A DNA stretch of 64,000 nucleotides from Amycolatopsis endophytica (GTDB lineage Bacteria; Actinomycetota; Actinomycetes; Mycobacteriales; Pseudonocardiaceae): contig NZ_JACCFK010000002.1 in NCBI RefSeq assembly GCF_013410405.1, positions 1,612,001 to 1,676,000 of the forward strand, read 5' to 3'. A program made the translations under genes and the position numbers. Positions 49,906 through 59,092 of the stretch are shown here, piece after piece; within the stretch, counting starts at the first letter, position 1, and each line of letters begins with the position of its first letter. Below the pieces are notes generated by a model. That model had not been told where the DNA came from. It did no database searches and worked only from the letters and a program-made list of their open reading frames with translations.

Positions 49906-52900
49906 CTAGGCCACCGAGGAAGCGGACCAGACCTCGCCGGTGAAGTCGCGCAGCTCGGCCGCCTCCGGGGTGCCCAGTTCGTCGAACAGGGCGAACGCCC
50001 GCCGCCAGTAGTCCTGCGCCAGACCGGCCCGCGCGGCGCAGCGGTGCAGTTCGGCCAGCTCGTTGAGCGCACGGGCCTGCTGGTAGCGCTCGCCCCGGTT
50101 GATGGCGACCCGCAGGCCCGCCTCCACCAGGTCGGCGGCGGTCAGCAGGTCGCCGATGTCGCGGTGCACGGCGCCGAAGTCGATGAGGACCTCGCTTTCC
50201 GTGGCGGGGCCGCTGACCGCTCTGACGATCCGCAGTGACTCGTTGAGGTTCGTGAGCGCGTCGTCGAACCGGCCGGTCTCGCGGTAGGTGTTGCCGAGAC
50301 GATGGCGCGCATAGGCGATCCGCGGCGGCAGACCGTGTGACTCGGCCAGCTCGACCGCGTTGCGCAGGTGCTCGATCGCCTCACGGTGACGGCCGAGGCG
50401 GCGCCACGCGTCGCCGAGGTCGGCCAGCGCGCCGCTCTCGCCGTCCGCGTCACCGGCCCGCCGCGACACCACCAGCGAATGCCGGTACCGGTCCACCGCG
50501 TCGTCCAGCCTGCCCAGAACCGCCTGGGTCGCACCGAGATTCGCGGCGACAGCGCTTTCCAGCCGCGCGTCGCCGGTGTCCAGCGCCGACCGGAACAGCC
50601 GCAGCGCCTCCGGGAACTCGCCGGCCCGGTGACACAGCAAACCCAGCGCGTTCAGCGACGCGGCTTCCAGCTCACGCTCACCCCTGGCCCGGTGCAGGTC
50701 GATGGCCCGCAGGAACTGGGCTCGCGCGTCGGCGGCGCGACCGTGGTGCAGGTACGCCGCCGCGAGATCGGAACGCGTGTGCGCCTCGCCGGCTTCGTCC
50801 CGCGCCGCCGTCGCCGCCGACAACGCCGCCTCGTGCGTGTGCACCCAGTCGTGGTCGTGGCTGTAGCCGTACAGGTACAGGTACGCGCGCAGGCACCGGG
50901 TCAGCTGCCACGCGTGCGTGGGCCAGCCCTGCCCGGCGGCCAGGCTCACCGCGGCGATCAGGCACGGCCGCTCGGCCTCCAGCCACCGCTTCGCCGCCTC
51001 GCGGTCGGGCATCACGGGTCCGTGCACGGGCGCCGCACCGGCCAGATCGACCTCTTTGCCCGGGTAGATCAGGTGCGTGGCGCGGGCCGCGGTGTGCAGG
51101 TAGAAGTCGAGCACGCGGGTGATCGCCGCGCGCCGCGCGGGCTCCGGCTCGGAATCACGAGCGAGACCGCGCGCGTACTCGGCGAGCAGGTTGTGCAGCC
51201 GGTACCGGTCGCGCGTGACGACGGTGACCAGGTTCTCGTCGACCAGCCGGTCGAGCAGCCACCGGGTCCGCGCCGGGTTCAGCCCGGCGAGCGCGCCGAC
51301 CGACTCGGGCGTGAAGTCCGCGCCGGGATGCAGGCCCAGCAACCGGAACAGCCGCCGCTCCTCGGTTTCCAGTGCCTGGTAGGACAGCTCGAACACGGCC
51401 CGCAGACGGCGGCTTCCCGCGGCCAGCTCGTCGAGACGGTCGCCGGTCTCCCGCAGGCGCGCGGCCAGGTCCGCGACCGTCCACGTGGGACGGGACTGCA
51501 GCCGCCGCGCGGCGAGCGCCACCGCCATCGGCAGCCACCCGCACAGCTCGGCGACGCGCCGCGCCGCCTCCGGTTCGCCCTCCACGCGCTTCGCGCCGAC
51601 GACCCGCACCAGCAGCTCACGCGCCTCGGCCGGGGTGAACACGTCCAGCGGCAACGTCCGCGCGCCGTCCAGCGCGAGCGCGCGACGGCTGGTGACCAGC
51701 ACCAGGTTGGTCGGCCCGGCGGGCAGCAGGGGCAGGATCTGGTCCTCGCTGGCCGCGTTGTCCAGCACCACCAGCACGTCACGGCCGTAGACGCGGTCGC
51801 GGTAGAGCGAGGCGCGTTCCTCCAGACTCGGCGGGATCGCTTCGCCGGGCACGCCGAGCAGCCGCAGGAACGACGCGAGCACCGCGGCCGGATCGGCGGG
51901 CGGCCGGTCGGAGTGCCCGTGCAGGTCGACGTAGAGCTGGCAGTCGCCGTAGCGGCCCTCGGCCAGCAGCTGGTGCGCGACGTGCACGGCGAGCCGGGTC
52001 TTGCCGACCCCGGCCATGCCCTCGATCAGCGCGATACCGACCGCGGTGCCGCCGTCGATCGCGCGCAGCCCCTGGCGCAGGGTGGCCAGTTCGGCCTCGC
52101 GTCCGCTGAAATCCGCGGTGTCCAACGGAAGTTGCCGGTGCGCGCTGACCGGGGCGAACTCCGGCCGCGCGACCTCCTGGCGCAGCACGCGCTGGTAGGC
52201 GGTGGTCAGCTCCGGGCCGGGATCCGCGCCCAGTTCACCGGCCAGGCGGCGCCGCAGCGTGTCGAACACGTCGAGCGCGGCCGCCTGCTGACCACTACCC
52301 GCGAGCGCGATCATCAGCCGCGCGTGGACGGCCTCGTGCAGCGGGTCGGCCTCCGCGACGCGCTGCAGCAGCGGCAGGACTTCCTGGTAGCGGCCGAGAT
52401 CCGAGGCCGCACCGGCGTACTCGACGACGACCGCGCGGTACTCGCGCACGAGCGCGACGACGATCGGGTGCGACTCCAGCGCGCTCAGGCCCTCCAGCGG
52501 CTCGCCCCGCCACAGGCCCACGGCCTCGGCGAACAGCCCGCACGCCTCGGTCAGCTCGCCCTCTTCGCGGACGTGCCGGGCGCGGGCGACGAGCCTGCGG
52601 AAGACGAGCAGGTCGTGCTGCCCCTCGGCGACCTTGAGCTGGTACCCCCCGCGAGCGGAGGAGATGGAACCGCTTTCCGGGTCGGCCCGCAGGCGGCGGC
52701 GCAGACGCGAGACGCGGGACTGGAGGAGGTCTACGGTGCCGTGCTCGGGCTGGTCGCCCCAGATCGCGTCGACGAGGGTGTCGCGGCCGACCGGCGTGTT
52801 CGGCGACAGCGCGAGGAGCGCGAGCAGGGTGCGCTGCTTTTCCGAGCCGGGGTCGACGAGGTCGCCGTCGGCGAGCACGCGCAGCGGCCCGAGGACCTCG

Positions 52901-53160
52901 ACGCGCACACCGCCGCCGGTGGTCTGCTCGCTGCCCGCCTCGCGCAGCAGCTCGCCCAGCTCCACACGGGACAGACCGAGCACATCGCCCAGTTTGCGCA
53001 AAGTGGACACCCTGGGGCGGGTGACCCGGCCCTGCTCGACGTCGCGCAGGCCGGCCACGCTCAGGCCCGCCAGGTCCGCGACCTCCCGCTGCGTGAGGCC
53101 AGCGCGCCGGCGGAAGCCCTGGACCAGCGTCCCCAAGCGGCTCCGCGAACCGTCGCCCAT
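49906..53160 (-). CDS. Large AfsR/SARP regulator with N-terminal XRE domain
   Basis: 1084 residues. Order: XRE HTH (LVQGFRRRAGLTQREVADLAGLSVAGLRDVEQG, 12-45); SARP winged helix (VEVLGPLRVLADGDLVDPGSEKQRTLLALLALS, about 86-180); BTAD (about 190-335, HDLLVFRRLVARA); NB-ARC (about 345-640, Walker A GMAGVGKTR, Walker B VLVVLDNA); TPR array to the end. An extra XRE head on an AfsR-like protein is less common. Direct heptamers at 11-bp spacing upstream suggest autoregulation. Such proteins usually activate secondary metabolite clusters, but none adjoins it. Confidence 0.92.
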   Translation of the reverse strand: MGDGSRSRLGTLVQGFRRRAGLTQREVADLAGLSVAGLRDVEQGRVTRPRVSTLRKLGDVLGLSRVELGELLREAGSEQTTGGGVRVEVLGPLRVLADGDLVDPGSEKQRTLLALLALSPNTPVGRDTLVDAIWGDQPEHGTVDLLQSRVSRLRRRLRADPESGSISSARGGYQLKVAEGQHDLLVFRRLVARARHVREEGELTEACGLFAEAVGLWRGEPLEGLSALESHPIVVALVREYRAVVVEYAGAASDLGRYQEVLPLLQRVAEADPLHEAVHARLMIALAGSGQQAAALDVFDTLRRRLAGELGADPGPELTTAYQRVLRQEVARPEFAPVSAHRQLPLDTADFSGREAELATLRQGLRAIDGGTAVGIALIEGMAGVGKTRLAVHVAHQLLAEGRYGDCQLYVDLHGHSDRPPADPAAVLASFLRLLGVPGEAIPPSLEERASLYRDRVYGRDVLVVLDNAASEDQILPLLPAGPTNLVLVTSRRALALDGARTLPLDVFTPAEARELLVRVVGAKRVEGEPEAARRVAELCGWLPMAVALAARRLQSRPTWTVADLAARLRETGDRLDELAAGSRRLRAVFELSYQALETEERRLFRLLGLHPGADFTPESVGALAGLNPARTRWLLDRLVDENLVTVVTRDRYRLHNLLAEYARGLARDSEPEPARRAAITRVLDFYLHTAARATHLIYPGKEVDLAGAAPVHGPVMPDREAAKRWLEAERPCLIAAVSLAAGQGWPTHAWQLTRCLRAYLYLYGYSHDHDWVHTHEAALSAATAARDEAGEAHTRSDLAAAYLHHGRAADARAQFLRAIDLHRARGERELEAASLNALGLLCHRAGEFPEALRLFRSALDTGDARLESAVAANLGATQAVLGRLDDAVDRYRHSLVVSRRAGDADGESGALADLGDAWRRLGRHREAIEHLRNAVELAESHGLPPRIAYARHRLGNTYRETGRFDDALTNLNESLRIVRAVSGPATESEVLIDFGAVHRDIGDLLTAADLVEAGLRVAINRGERYQQARALNELAELHRCAARAGLAQDYWRRAFALFDELGTPEAAELRDFTGEVWSASSVA

Positions 53161-53249
53161 TCGTTCACCGCCCGATCTCGTCGTTCGCAGCTGGGACGTC
53201 GTGCACAGCGCAGTCGTTCCCGCGTTACTCCAACAGAGTTACAAACTCC

Positions 53250-53267
53250 GCTTCGAAAACGCTTCGA
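53250..53267 (-). promoter_or_regulatory. Predicted SARP-type operator (direct heptamers)
   Basis: On the minus strand TCGAAGC occurs twice with an 11-base interval (53267-53261 and 53256-53250), followed 8 bases later by TAACTC as a possible -10. SARP proteins are known to bind direct heptamers 11 bp apart placed 8 bp before the -10. It precedes the SARP gene starting at 53160. Confidence 0.65.
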
Positions 53268-53315
53268 ACCGGCGAGACCGTTGCGGTTGGCCGCCCGGAG
53301 CAGGCACGCGCGCCT

Positions 53316-54185
53316 TCAGGCCGTGTGGCGGAATGCCTCCACCACGAGGTCCGCGCACTCCCTGGGCCGCCCGTCGTCCACACGCGTGATCACCTGGCCC
53401 GTGACCGTCAGGGGAGGGTCGAGCGGGATCACCCGCACCCGCGTGGACGATGCCTCCGTCAGTTGCTCCTCGGGCAGCAGTGCCCAGCTGCGGGCGTCGG
53501 CGCCGACCTCGACGAGCGTCGTCTGTGTCGTGTTCATCGGACGGCCCACCGCCGGCCGCACCCCCGCGCGGCCGAGCGCCCCGCGCACCGCGTCGTGCAG
53601 CGGCGGATCGCAGCGGCGGGACGGCAACCGCAGCAACGATCCCGCCAGCTCACGCGGCGTCAGGACCTCGCGCTCGGCCAGTGGATGCCGCACCGACACG
53701 ACCGCGTGCAGTGGTTCGGTCCACGCCGTCCGCACCCGCAGCCCCGGTTCGCCCACCTCCCCGCGAGCCAGCGCGATGTCGAGGTCACCGCGTCGCAACG
53801 CCCGCAACCGCGCGGTCACCGGCAGGTCGACGAGGGCCAGGTCGAACCACGGACCGCTCGAGCGGAGGGCTTCGACCCCGGCTTCGAGCCGCCGGGTGAG
53901 GCCCGGCGCCATCCCGATGCGCAACGTGATGACCCGCCCGGCGGCGATCCGCACCCGGTCGGCGGAGGTGAGCGTCTCACGGGCCGCGTCGAGCACGCGC
54001 CGCCCGGCGTCGGTCAGGCGCACGTGACGCGGCGACCGGTCCAGCAGCCGCACCCCCAGCTCCCGCTCCAGGCGCGCCACCTGCTGGCTCACCGCGGGCT
54101 GGGCGATGGACAGGCGCTCGGCGGCGCGCCCGAAGTGCAGTTCCTCGGCGACCGTCACGAAGTACCGCAGCGCCCGCAGTTCCAT
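53316..54185 (-). CDS. LysR-family regulator
   Basis: 289 residues. MELRALRYFVTVAEELHFGRAAERLSIAQPAVSQQVARLERELGVRLLDR is the LysR HTH. The effector domain is present (LRIGMAPGLTRRLEAGVEAL; RGDLDIALARGEV). It is divergent from the LLM oxidoreductase gene (92 bases between), the usual LysR arrangement, so that gene is the probable target. Confidence 0.93.
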   Translation of the reverse strand: MELRALRYFVTVAEELHFGRAAERLSIAQPAVSQQVARLERELGVRLLDRSPRHVRLTDAGRRVLDAARETLTSADRVRIAAGRVITLRIGMAPGLTRRLEAGVEALRSSGPWFDLALVDLPVTARLRALRRGDLDIALARGEVGEPGLRVRTAWTEPLHAVVSVRHPLAEREVLTPRELAGSLLRLPSRRCDPPLHDAVRGALGRAGVRPAVGRPMNTTQTTLVEVGADARSWALLPEEQLTEASSTRVRVIPLDPPLTVTGQVITRVDDGRPRECADLVVEAFRHTA

Positions 54186-54277
54186 CCCGCCTCCGATCAG
54201 CCACGATCACCCGATCTTATTACTGCGCGGAGGACCTGGGTCTGGTTCGGTGACCATGATCGCGGTGGACTCGGGGC

Positions 54278-55123
54278 ATGCGTATCGGATTCCGCCTCCC
54301 CAGCACCGGCCCGCTGGACACGTTCCGCGAGCACGCCGCCGCCCACGGCGTCGACAGCGCGTGGGCGAACCAGGCGCCCGGCGGATGGGACCCCCTGACC
54401 CTGCTGCCCGCCGTCGACGGCCCCGCCGAACTCGGCACCGCGATCGTGCCCACCTACCCGCGCCACCCGGTGGTGATGGCGACGGAGGCGCTGACCGTGC
54501 AGGCCCTCACCGGCGGACGGCTGACGCTCGGCATCGGCCCGAGCCACGAGCACATGGTCACCGGCTGGTGGGGCATCCCGTACACGAAGCCGGCGAGCCA
54601 CACCCGGGAGTACCTGGAGGTGCTGCTGCCGCTGCTGCGCGGTGAGCACGTCAAGCACTCCGGCGAATTCTTCACCGTCGACCACCGGCTGGAGGTGACG
54701 GCACCCCCGCCGCCGGTGCTGATCTCCGCGCTGGGCCCGCGGATGCTGGAGATCGCGCGGGACCTGGCCGGCGGCACGATCGTGGTGTGGGTCCGGCCGG
54801 ACCTGGTCGAGAATTACCTGGTGCCCCGGCTCGGCCCGGGACAGCGGGTGGTGGCGACGGTGATGGTCGCGATCACCGGCGATCCGGACGGCGTGCGGGA
54901 CCAGGTCGCGCGGGACATGGCGATCGTCGACGAGCTGCCCGCCTACCGCACGCTGCTCGACCGGGGTGGCCTGAGCGGCCCCGCGGACACGGTGGTGGCC
55001 GGTGACGAGGGTGTCGTGCTGCGGGAGCTGCGACGGTTCCGCGACGCCGGGGTGACCGACCTGATCATCTCACCGCTCACCGCCCCGGACCGGCTCCTGG
55101 AGGTGGCACAACAGGCACGCTGA
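54278..55123 (+). CDS. LLM-class (F420-dependent) oxidoreductase
   Basis: 281 residues. MRIGFRLPSTGPLDTFREHAAAHGVDSAWANQ, LGTAIVPTYPRHPVVMATEALTVQALTGGRLTLGIGPSH and the C-terminal DAGVTDLIISPLTAP are luciferase-like TIM-barrel marks of the mycobacterial and actinomycete F420-dependent group. It reduces or oxidises an unknown substrate with F420 or flavin, and is probably controlled by the divergent LysR. Confidence 0.92.
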   Translation: MRIGFRLPSTGPLDTFREHAAAHGVDSAWANQAPGGWDPLTLLPAVDGPAELGTAIVPTYPRHPVVMATEALTVQALTGGRLTLGIGPSHEHMVTGWWGIPYTKPASHTREYLEVLLPLLRGEHVKHSGEFFTVDHRLEVTAPPPPVLISALGPRMLEIARDLAGGTIVVWVRPDLVENYLVPRLGPGQRVVATVMVAITGDPDGVRDQVARDMAIVDELPAYRTLLDRGGLSGPADTVVAGDEGVVLRELRRFRDAGVTDLIISPLTAPDRLLEVAQQAR

Positions 55124-55140
55124 CCCGGCTCCCCCCTCGC

Positions 55141-55311
55141 CCCGGAACAGCCAACACACCGCCCGGAGCGGCCAACACGCCAGCCGGAGCGGCCAACACG
55201 CGGCCCGGAGCGGCAAACACGGCGGAGGCGCGTGTTGGCCGTTCGCGGCGGCGTGTTTGCTGCTCCCGGCGGCGTGTTGGCCGCTCACGGTGGCGTGTTT
55301 GCCGGTTGTGG
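55141..55311. repeat. 21-bp repeat array 3, inverted arrangement
   Basis: Four units in one orientation (core CGGAGCGGCCAACACG, from 55141, 55162, 55183 and 55204) and four in the other (core CGTGTTGGCCGTTCG and variants, from 55231, 55252, 55273 and 55294), able to form a hairpin of about 80 pairs. It fills the space between the convergent LLM and SARP genes and may act as their terminator. Confidence 0.9.
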
Positions 55312-55318
55312 CGGGTGG

Positions 55319-58096
55319 TCAGTGCTGGGGCAGCATGGTGCCGAGCTTGGCGCGGGTCCGGGCCGCGTCGGGGGAACCCAGTTCCTCCAGCAGCTCCACC
55401 GCGGCCTGCCAGGCGCGTCGCGCGGCGGTCAGGTCGCCGCGCGCCTGGTGGGCGTCGCCGAGGTGGTTCAGCGACCGGCTCTCGTAGTAGCGGCTGCCGT
55501 GCCTGCGGTACATCGCCACGGCCTTTTCGTAGCAGCGCACCGCTTCGCCGAGGCGGCCCAGCGACTTCTGCGCGTACCCGACGCTGTCCCACGCGTTCGC
55601 CTCGCCCAGGAGGTTCCCCAGCACCGCCTGCCGCGCGATCGCCTCCTGGCAGAAGCCCAGCGCCTGCTCGTACCGGCCCAGCCGGGCGCAGCTCCACCCC
55701 ACGTTGTTGAGCGCGAGCGCCTCCCCGAAACGGTTGCCCGACGTCTGGAACAGCTCCAGCGCCCGGCGCGCGTGGTGGTACTCCGCGCCGTAGTCGCCGA
55801 GCCGGTCGCAGACCCACGTCAGCCCCTGCCGCACGTCCGCCTGGTTGCCCAGGTCGCCCAGTTCCTCGAACAGGCCCAGCGCGTGGTCGAGCTGAGTGCG
55901 GGCCTCCTCGTCGCGTCCGAGCGCGGTGAAGATGACCGCGAGGCCGCGATGGCTGTGCGCCAGCGCCACCGGGTCGCCGAGCCGCTCCGCCGCGGCGAGC
56001 GCGGTCCGGTAGGTTCCCGGCTCGCCCAGCCAGTGCCTGCCCTGCCGGACGAACGTGTGGCTGAGCGCGCACGCCAGTTGCCAGGCCGGAACGTCGAACC
56101 CGGTGGCCGCGGCCCGCTCGATGACCGCGACCAGCACCGGGTGCTCGGCCGCGAACCAGGCCGCGGCGTCGGCCGGGGGCTCCACCGTGACGCCGGGACC
56201 GGGCGCGGCGAGCATGACCGGCTGGCGCTGCGGGGCCAGCGCAGCGGCACCGGCGTGCGCGGTGTGCACGTAGTGGTCGAACATCCGGCGCACGGCCGCG
56301 GTCCGCTCCGCCTCCGGATCCTCCTCGTGCGTCAGCTCGATCGCGTAGGCGCGCAGCAGGTCGTGGAAGGCGTAGCGGCCCGGCGCGCGCTCGGTGACCA
56401 GGTGCGCGCGGGTCAGCTCGGCCAGCAGCGGCCGGACCCGGCGCACGTCGATGCCGAGCAGGCTCGCGGCCGCCGCGACCGTGATGTGCGGTCCCGGGTG
56501 CAGACCGAGGAACCGGAACAGCCGGGCCGCGTCGCCGCTGACCGCGTGGTAGGACCAGGAGAACACCGCGCGCACGTCGGAGGTGTCGTCGTCGCCTTCG
56601 AAGGCGTCCAGTCTCCCGCGCGCGGTGCGCAACTCGGTGGCCAGCTCGGTCAGCGTGAAGCCGGGGTTGGTCGCCGCGCGTGCCGCGACGATGGCCAGCG
56701 CGAGCGGCAGCCGTGCGCACAGCGTGTTGATCTGCGCGACCGCATCGGGCTCGGCGGCGACCCGGTCCGCGCCGAGCCGCCGCTCCAGCAGCTCGCGGGC
56801 GTCGGAGTCGGAGAGCAGGTCCAGGCTCACCGGGGCGGCGCCCTCGACCGCCACCAGGCCCGCGAGCTGGTTCCGGCTGGTCACCACGGTGATGCTGCCG
56901 GGTGATCCGGGCAGCAGTGGACGGACCTGGTCGGCGTCGCGGGCGTTGTCCAGCACCACGAGCACCCGCTTGTCGGCGAGCAGGCTGCGGTAGAGGCTGG
57001 TCTGCGCCTCGACGCTGACCGGGATCCGTTGCGCGGGGACGGCGAGCGCGTCGAGGAACCGGCGCACCGCCTCCGCCGGGCTCATCGCGCAGGCCCCCGG
57101 GTCGAAGCCGCGGAGGTTGACGTAGAGCTGCCCGTCGGGGAAGTGACGGCAGGCCCGGTGCGCCCAGTGCACGGCGAACGCGGACTTGCCCACGCCCGCG
57201 CCACCGCTGACGACCGCCACCGACACCGACGGCCGGCTGTCCCCCTCCAGCGGCAGCACCGCGTCCAGACGCGCCAGGTCCCGCATCCGCCCGGCGAACT
57301 GCGGCACGTCACCGGGCAGCTGCCGCGGCACGGGCGCGGTGTCCACCGGCTCGTCACGCAGCAGCCGGACCTGGGTTTCGCGCAGCAGCGGACCGGGTTC
57401 GACGCCCAGTTCGTCGATCAGCCGCGACCGGACCGCGGTGTAGACCTCCAGCGCCTCGGGCGTGCGGCCGCACCGGTGCAGGACGAGCATCAGCAGCGCC
57501 TGCAGCCGTTCGCGGAACGGGTGCTCCTCGGCTTCCTGCCGCAGGCCCGCGACCACCGAGCGGTGCCGTCCCGCGGCCAGCTCGGCGTCGAAGTAGTCCT
57601 CCAGCGCGCTCAGCCGTTTTTCGGCGAGCGGCGGGCCCTCCCGGTCCAGCAGGGACTGGGTGACTCCGCCCAGCGCGGGTCCGCGCCACAGGTCCAGGGC
57701 TTCGCGGAGCCGCCGGGCCGCGTCCTCCACCCGCCGTGCCCCGAGGTCGTGCTGGGCGTGCTCGAGTGCTTCGTCGAACTCGTGCAGGTCCAGCTCACCC
57801 GGCCCGACTTCGATCACGTACCCCGGCGCGCGCCGCGTGATCACCGGCGCGCCGATCAGCTTGCGCAACTCGGAGACGTACACCTGCACCTGACCGCGCA
57901 CGGTCGCCGGCGGCGCGGCACCCCAGACCAGCGAGAAGAGCTGCTCGTCGGGCACCACGCGCCCGGCGTTGAGCAGCAGCGCCGCGAGGACGGACCGCTG
58001 CTTCGGCCCGCCCAGCCGCACGGCCCCGTCCGGGCCCGACACCTCGATCGGGCCCAGCAGCCGGTAACGCACCGGACGGGGCGGGGTTTCGGACAC
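55319..58096 (-). CDS. AfsR/SARP-family regulator with NB-ARC and TPR
   Basis: 925 residues from the GTG at 58096. SARP winged helix (YRLLGPIEVSGPDGAVRLGGPKQRSVLAALLLNAGRVVPDEQL, about 10-95), BTAD (about 100-245), NB-ARC (about 265-560: GGAGVGKSA, VLVVLDNA, RLPLALAIVAAR), TPR array (about 650-910). Canonical AfsR-like architecture. It starts 44 bases after the SseB-like gene on the same strand, so the two may be co-transcribed. The target is unknown. Confidence 0.92.
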   Translation of the reverse strand: MSETPPRPVRYRLLGPIEVSGPDGAVRLGGPKQRSVLAALLLNAGRVVPDEQLFSLVWGAAPPATVRGQVQVYVSELRKLIGAPVITRRAPGYVIEVGPGELDLHEFDEALEHAQHDLGARRVEDAARRLREALDLWRGPALGGVTQSLLDREGPPLAEKRLSALEDYFDAELAAGRHRSVVAGLRQEAEEHPFRERLQALLMLVLHRCGRTPEALEVYTAVRSRLIDELGVEPGPLLRETQVRLLRDEPVDTAPVPRQLPGDVPQFAGRMRDLARLDAVLPLEGDSRPSVSVAVVSGGAGVGKSAFAVHWAHRACRHFPDGQLYVNLRGFDPGACAMSPAEAVRRFLDALAVPAQRIPVSVEAQTSLYRSLLADKRVLVVLDNARDADQVRPLLPGSPGSITVVTSRNQLAGLVAVEGAAPVSLDLLSDSDARELLERRLGADRVAAEPDAVAQINTLCARLPLALAIVAARAATNPGFTLTELATELRTARGRLDAFEGDDDTSDVRAVFSWSYHAVSGDAARLFRFLGLHPGPHITVAAAASLLGIDVRRVRPLLAELTRAHLVTERAPGRYAFHDLLRAYAIELTHEEDPEAERTAAVRRMFDHYVHTAHAGAAALAPQRQPVMLAAPGPGVTVEPPADAAAWFAAEHPVLVAVIERAAATGFDVPAWQLACALSHTFVRQGRHWLGEPGTYRTALAAAERLGDPVALAHSHRGLAVIFTALGRDEEARTQLDHALGLFEELGDLGNQADVRQGLTWVCDRLGDYGAEYHHARRALELFQTSGNRFGEALALNNVGWSCARLGRYEQALGFCQEAIARQAVLGNLLGEANAWDSVGYAQKSLGRLGEAVRCYEKAVAMYRRHGSRYYESRSLNHLGDAHQARGDLTAARRAWQAAVELLEELGSPDAARTRAKLGTMLPQH

Positions 58097-58140
58097 GGCT
58101 CGTCATCACCTTTCCGCGAACGCAATCAGGAAGCGCGGCT

Positions 58141-59028
58141 CTAGGAACCGCCACCGCCGGCGGACAGCTCTCCCGCGATCACGTCGACCATCTCCAGTAC
58201 CGCCGTGCCGGAGAGCACCAGCTGGGTTTCGGCACCCGGGTTGAAGCAGAGGACGTGGCGCTCGTCCGGCCAGCGGATGAACACGTTGAACAGCAGGTCG
58301 GTGGTGTGGTTCTGGTCCTTGCCCGCGACCTCCTCCAGCATGGCCGCCGACGAGAACACGGTGATCACCGGGATCTCGTCGGTCCCGGCGAGTCGCCACG
58401 GCAGCGGCGGGATCCCCGGGCGGTCGTTGACCGGCACCGGTCTCGTCGTCGGGACCACGACCTCACCGGTCACCAGTGCCTGCATGAACGCGTCCTCGTT
58501 ACGGCCGGCCAGTGCCGCGGCGAGTGTGCTTTCCAGTGCGTTGGACGGCGGGAGGTCGGTGCGCGGTTCCCGGTCCCCGGCGAATTCGTCGAGCACCATC
58601 ATCGGGATCACCGTGTACAGCTCGTCGCGCACGACGTCGCGCACCTCGGACATCGGCACGGTGTCCTGCCTGCCTTCGGCGAGTTCCGGGACGGCCTCGG
58701 GCGGCAGGACCGCACCGATCGGCAGGCCGGGGTCGATGATGAGCCGCTTCGCCGTCACGTCGGCGAACCGCACCTGGTCGTGTCCGCGCGCGAACGTACC
58801 GAGGAACCCACCGAGCACCTCTGGCGAGGTGAAGAGCAGGACATCCCCCTCGGCCAGGCCAAGTTGACGTGTCACCTCGTCGTGGTCAGGGGTGCCGGGA
58901 TCGGGCAGGACCGGCACGTAGAAGGTCGCGTCGAGCACCAGTCGCGCGTAGCGCCGCGGGTCCCCGTCGTCGATCGCCGTCTGCAGGGCGTGCTCCAGGT
59001 CATTGCCCGGCTGCCAGGAAGGTTCCAC
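58141..59028 (-). CDS. SseB-like type VII secretion-associated protein, paralogue 1
   Basis: 295 residues from the GTG at 59028. Two similar halves: each has a sequence of the form FYVPVLPDPGTP... then LLFTSPEVLGG / ITVFSSAAMLEEV and a final hydrophobic LCFNPGAETQLVLSG. This is the SseB-type fold often found near actinobacterial type VII loci. About 300 residues, soluble, no signal peptide. It is paralogous to 61170-62105 (shared LCFNPG, PVI.VFSS, LAEGRQ...VPV, NPGVPIG-like segments). It is divergent from the AAA gene with 64 bases between. Function unknown. Confidence 0.75.
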   Translation of the reverse strand: MEPSWQPGNDLEHALQTAIDDGDPRRYARLVLDATFYVPVLPDPGTPDHDEVTRQLGLAEGDVLLFTSPEVLGGFLGTFARGHDQVRFADVTAKRLIIDPGLPIGAVLPPEAVPELAEGRQDTVPMSEVRDVVRDELYTVIPMMVLDEFAGDREPRTDLPPSNALESTLAAALAGRNEDAFMQALVTGEVVVPTTRPVPVNDRPGIPPLPWRLAGTDEIPVITVFSSAAMLEEVAGKDQNHTTDLLFNVFIRWPDERHVLCFNPGAETQLVLSGTAVLEMVDVIAGELSAGGGGS

Positions 59029-59092
59029 GCGACCTTGCCTCTCTGGGGTACCTTTTGTCCTGCAAACCCTAGTCGGCCGAACCACGGAAGCC

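Noticed and set aside
49460..49909. Plus-strand gene of 149 codons after the LuxR gene
   Set aside because: Its end runs through a perfect 15-bp terminator hairpin and becomes low-complexity; no ribosome-binding site or family was found, so the region is listed as ambiguous.
50368..54027. Plus-strand open frame of over 1200 codons opposite the SARP and LysR genes
   Set aside because: It is the antisense shadow of GC-rich genes; its composition is Arg/Gly/Gln-biased, it shows no domain, and it spans two clear minus-strand genes.
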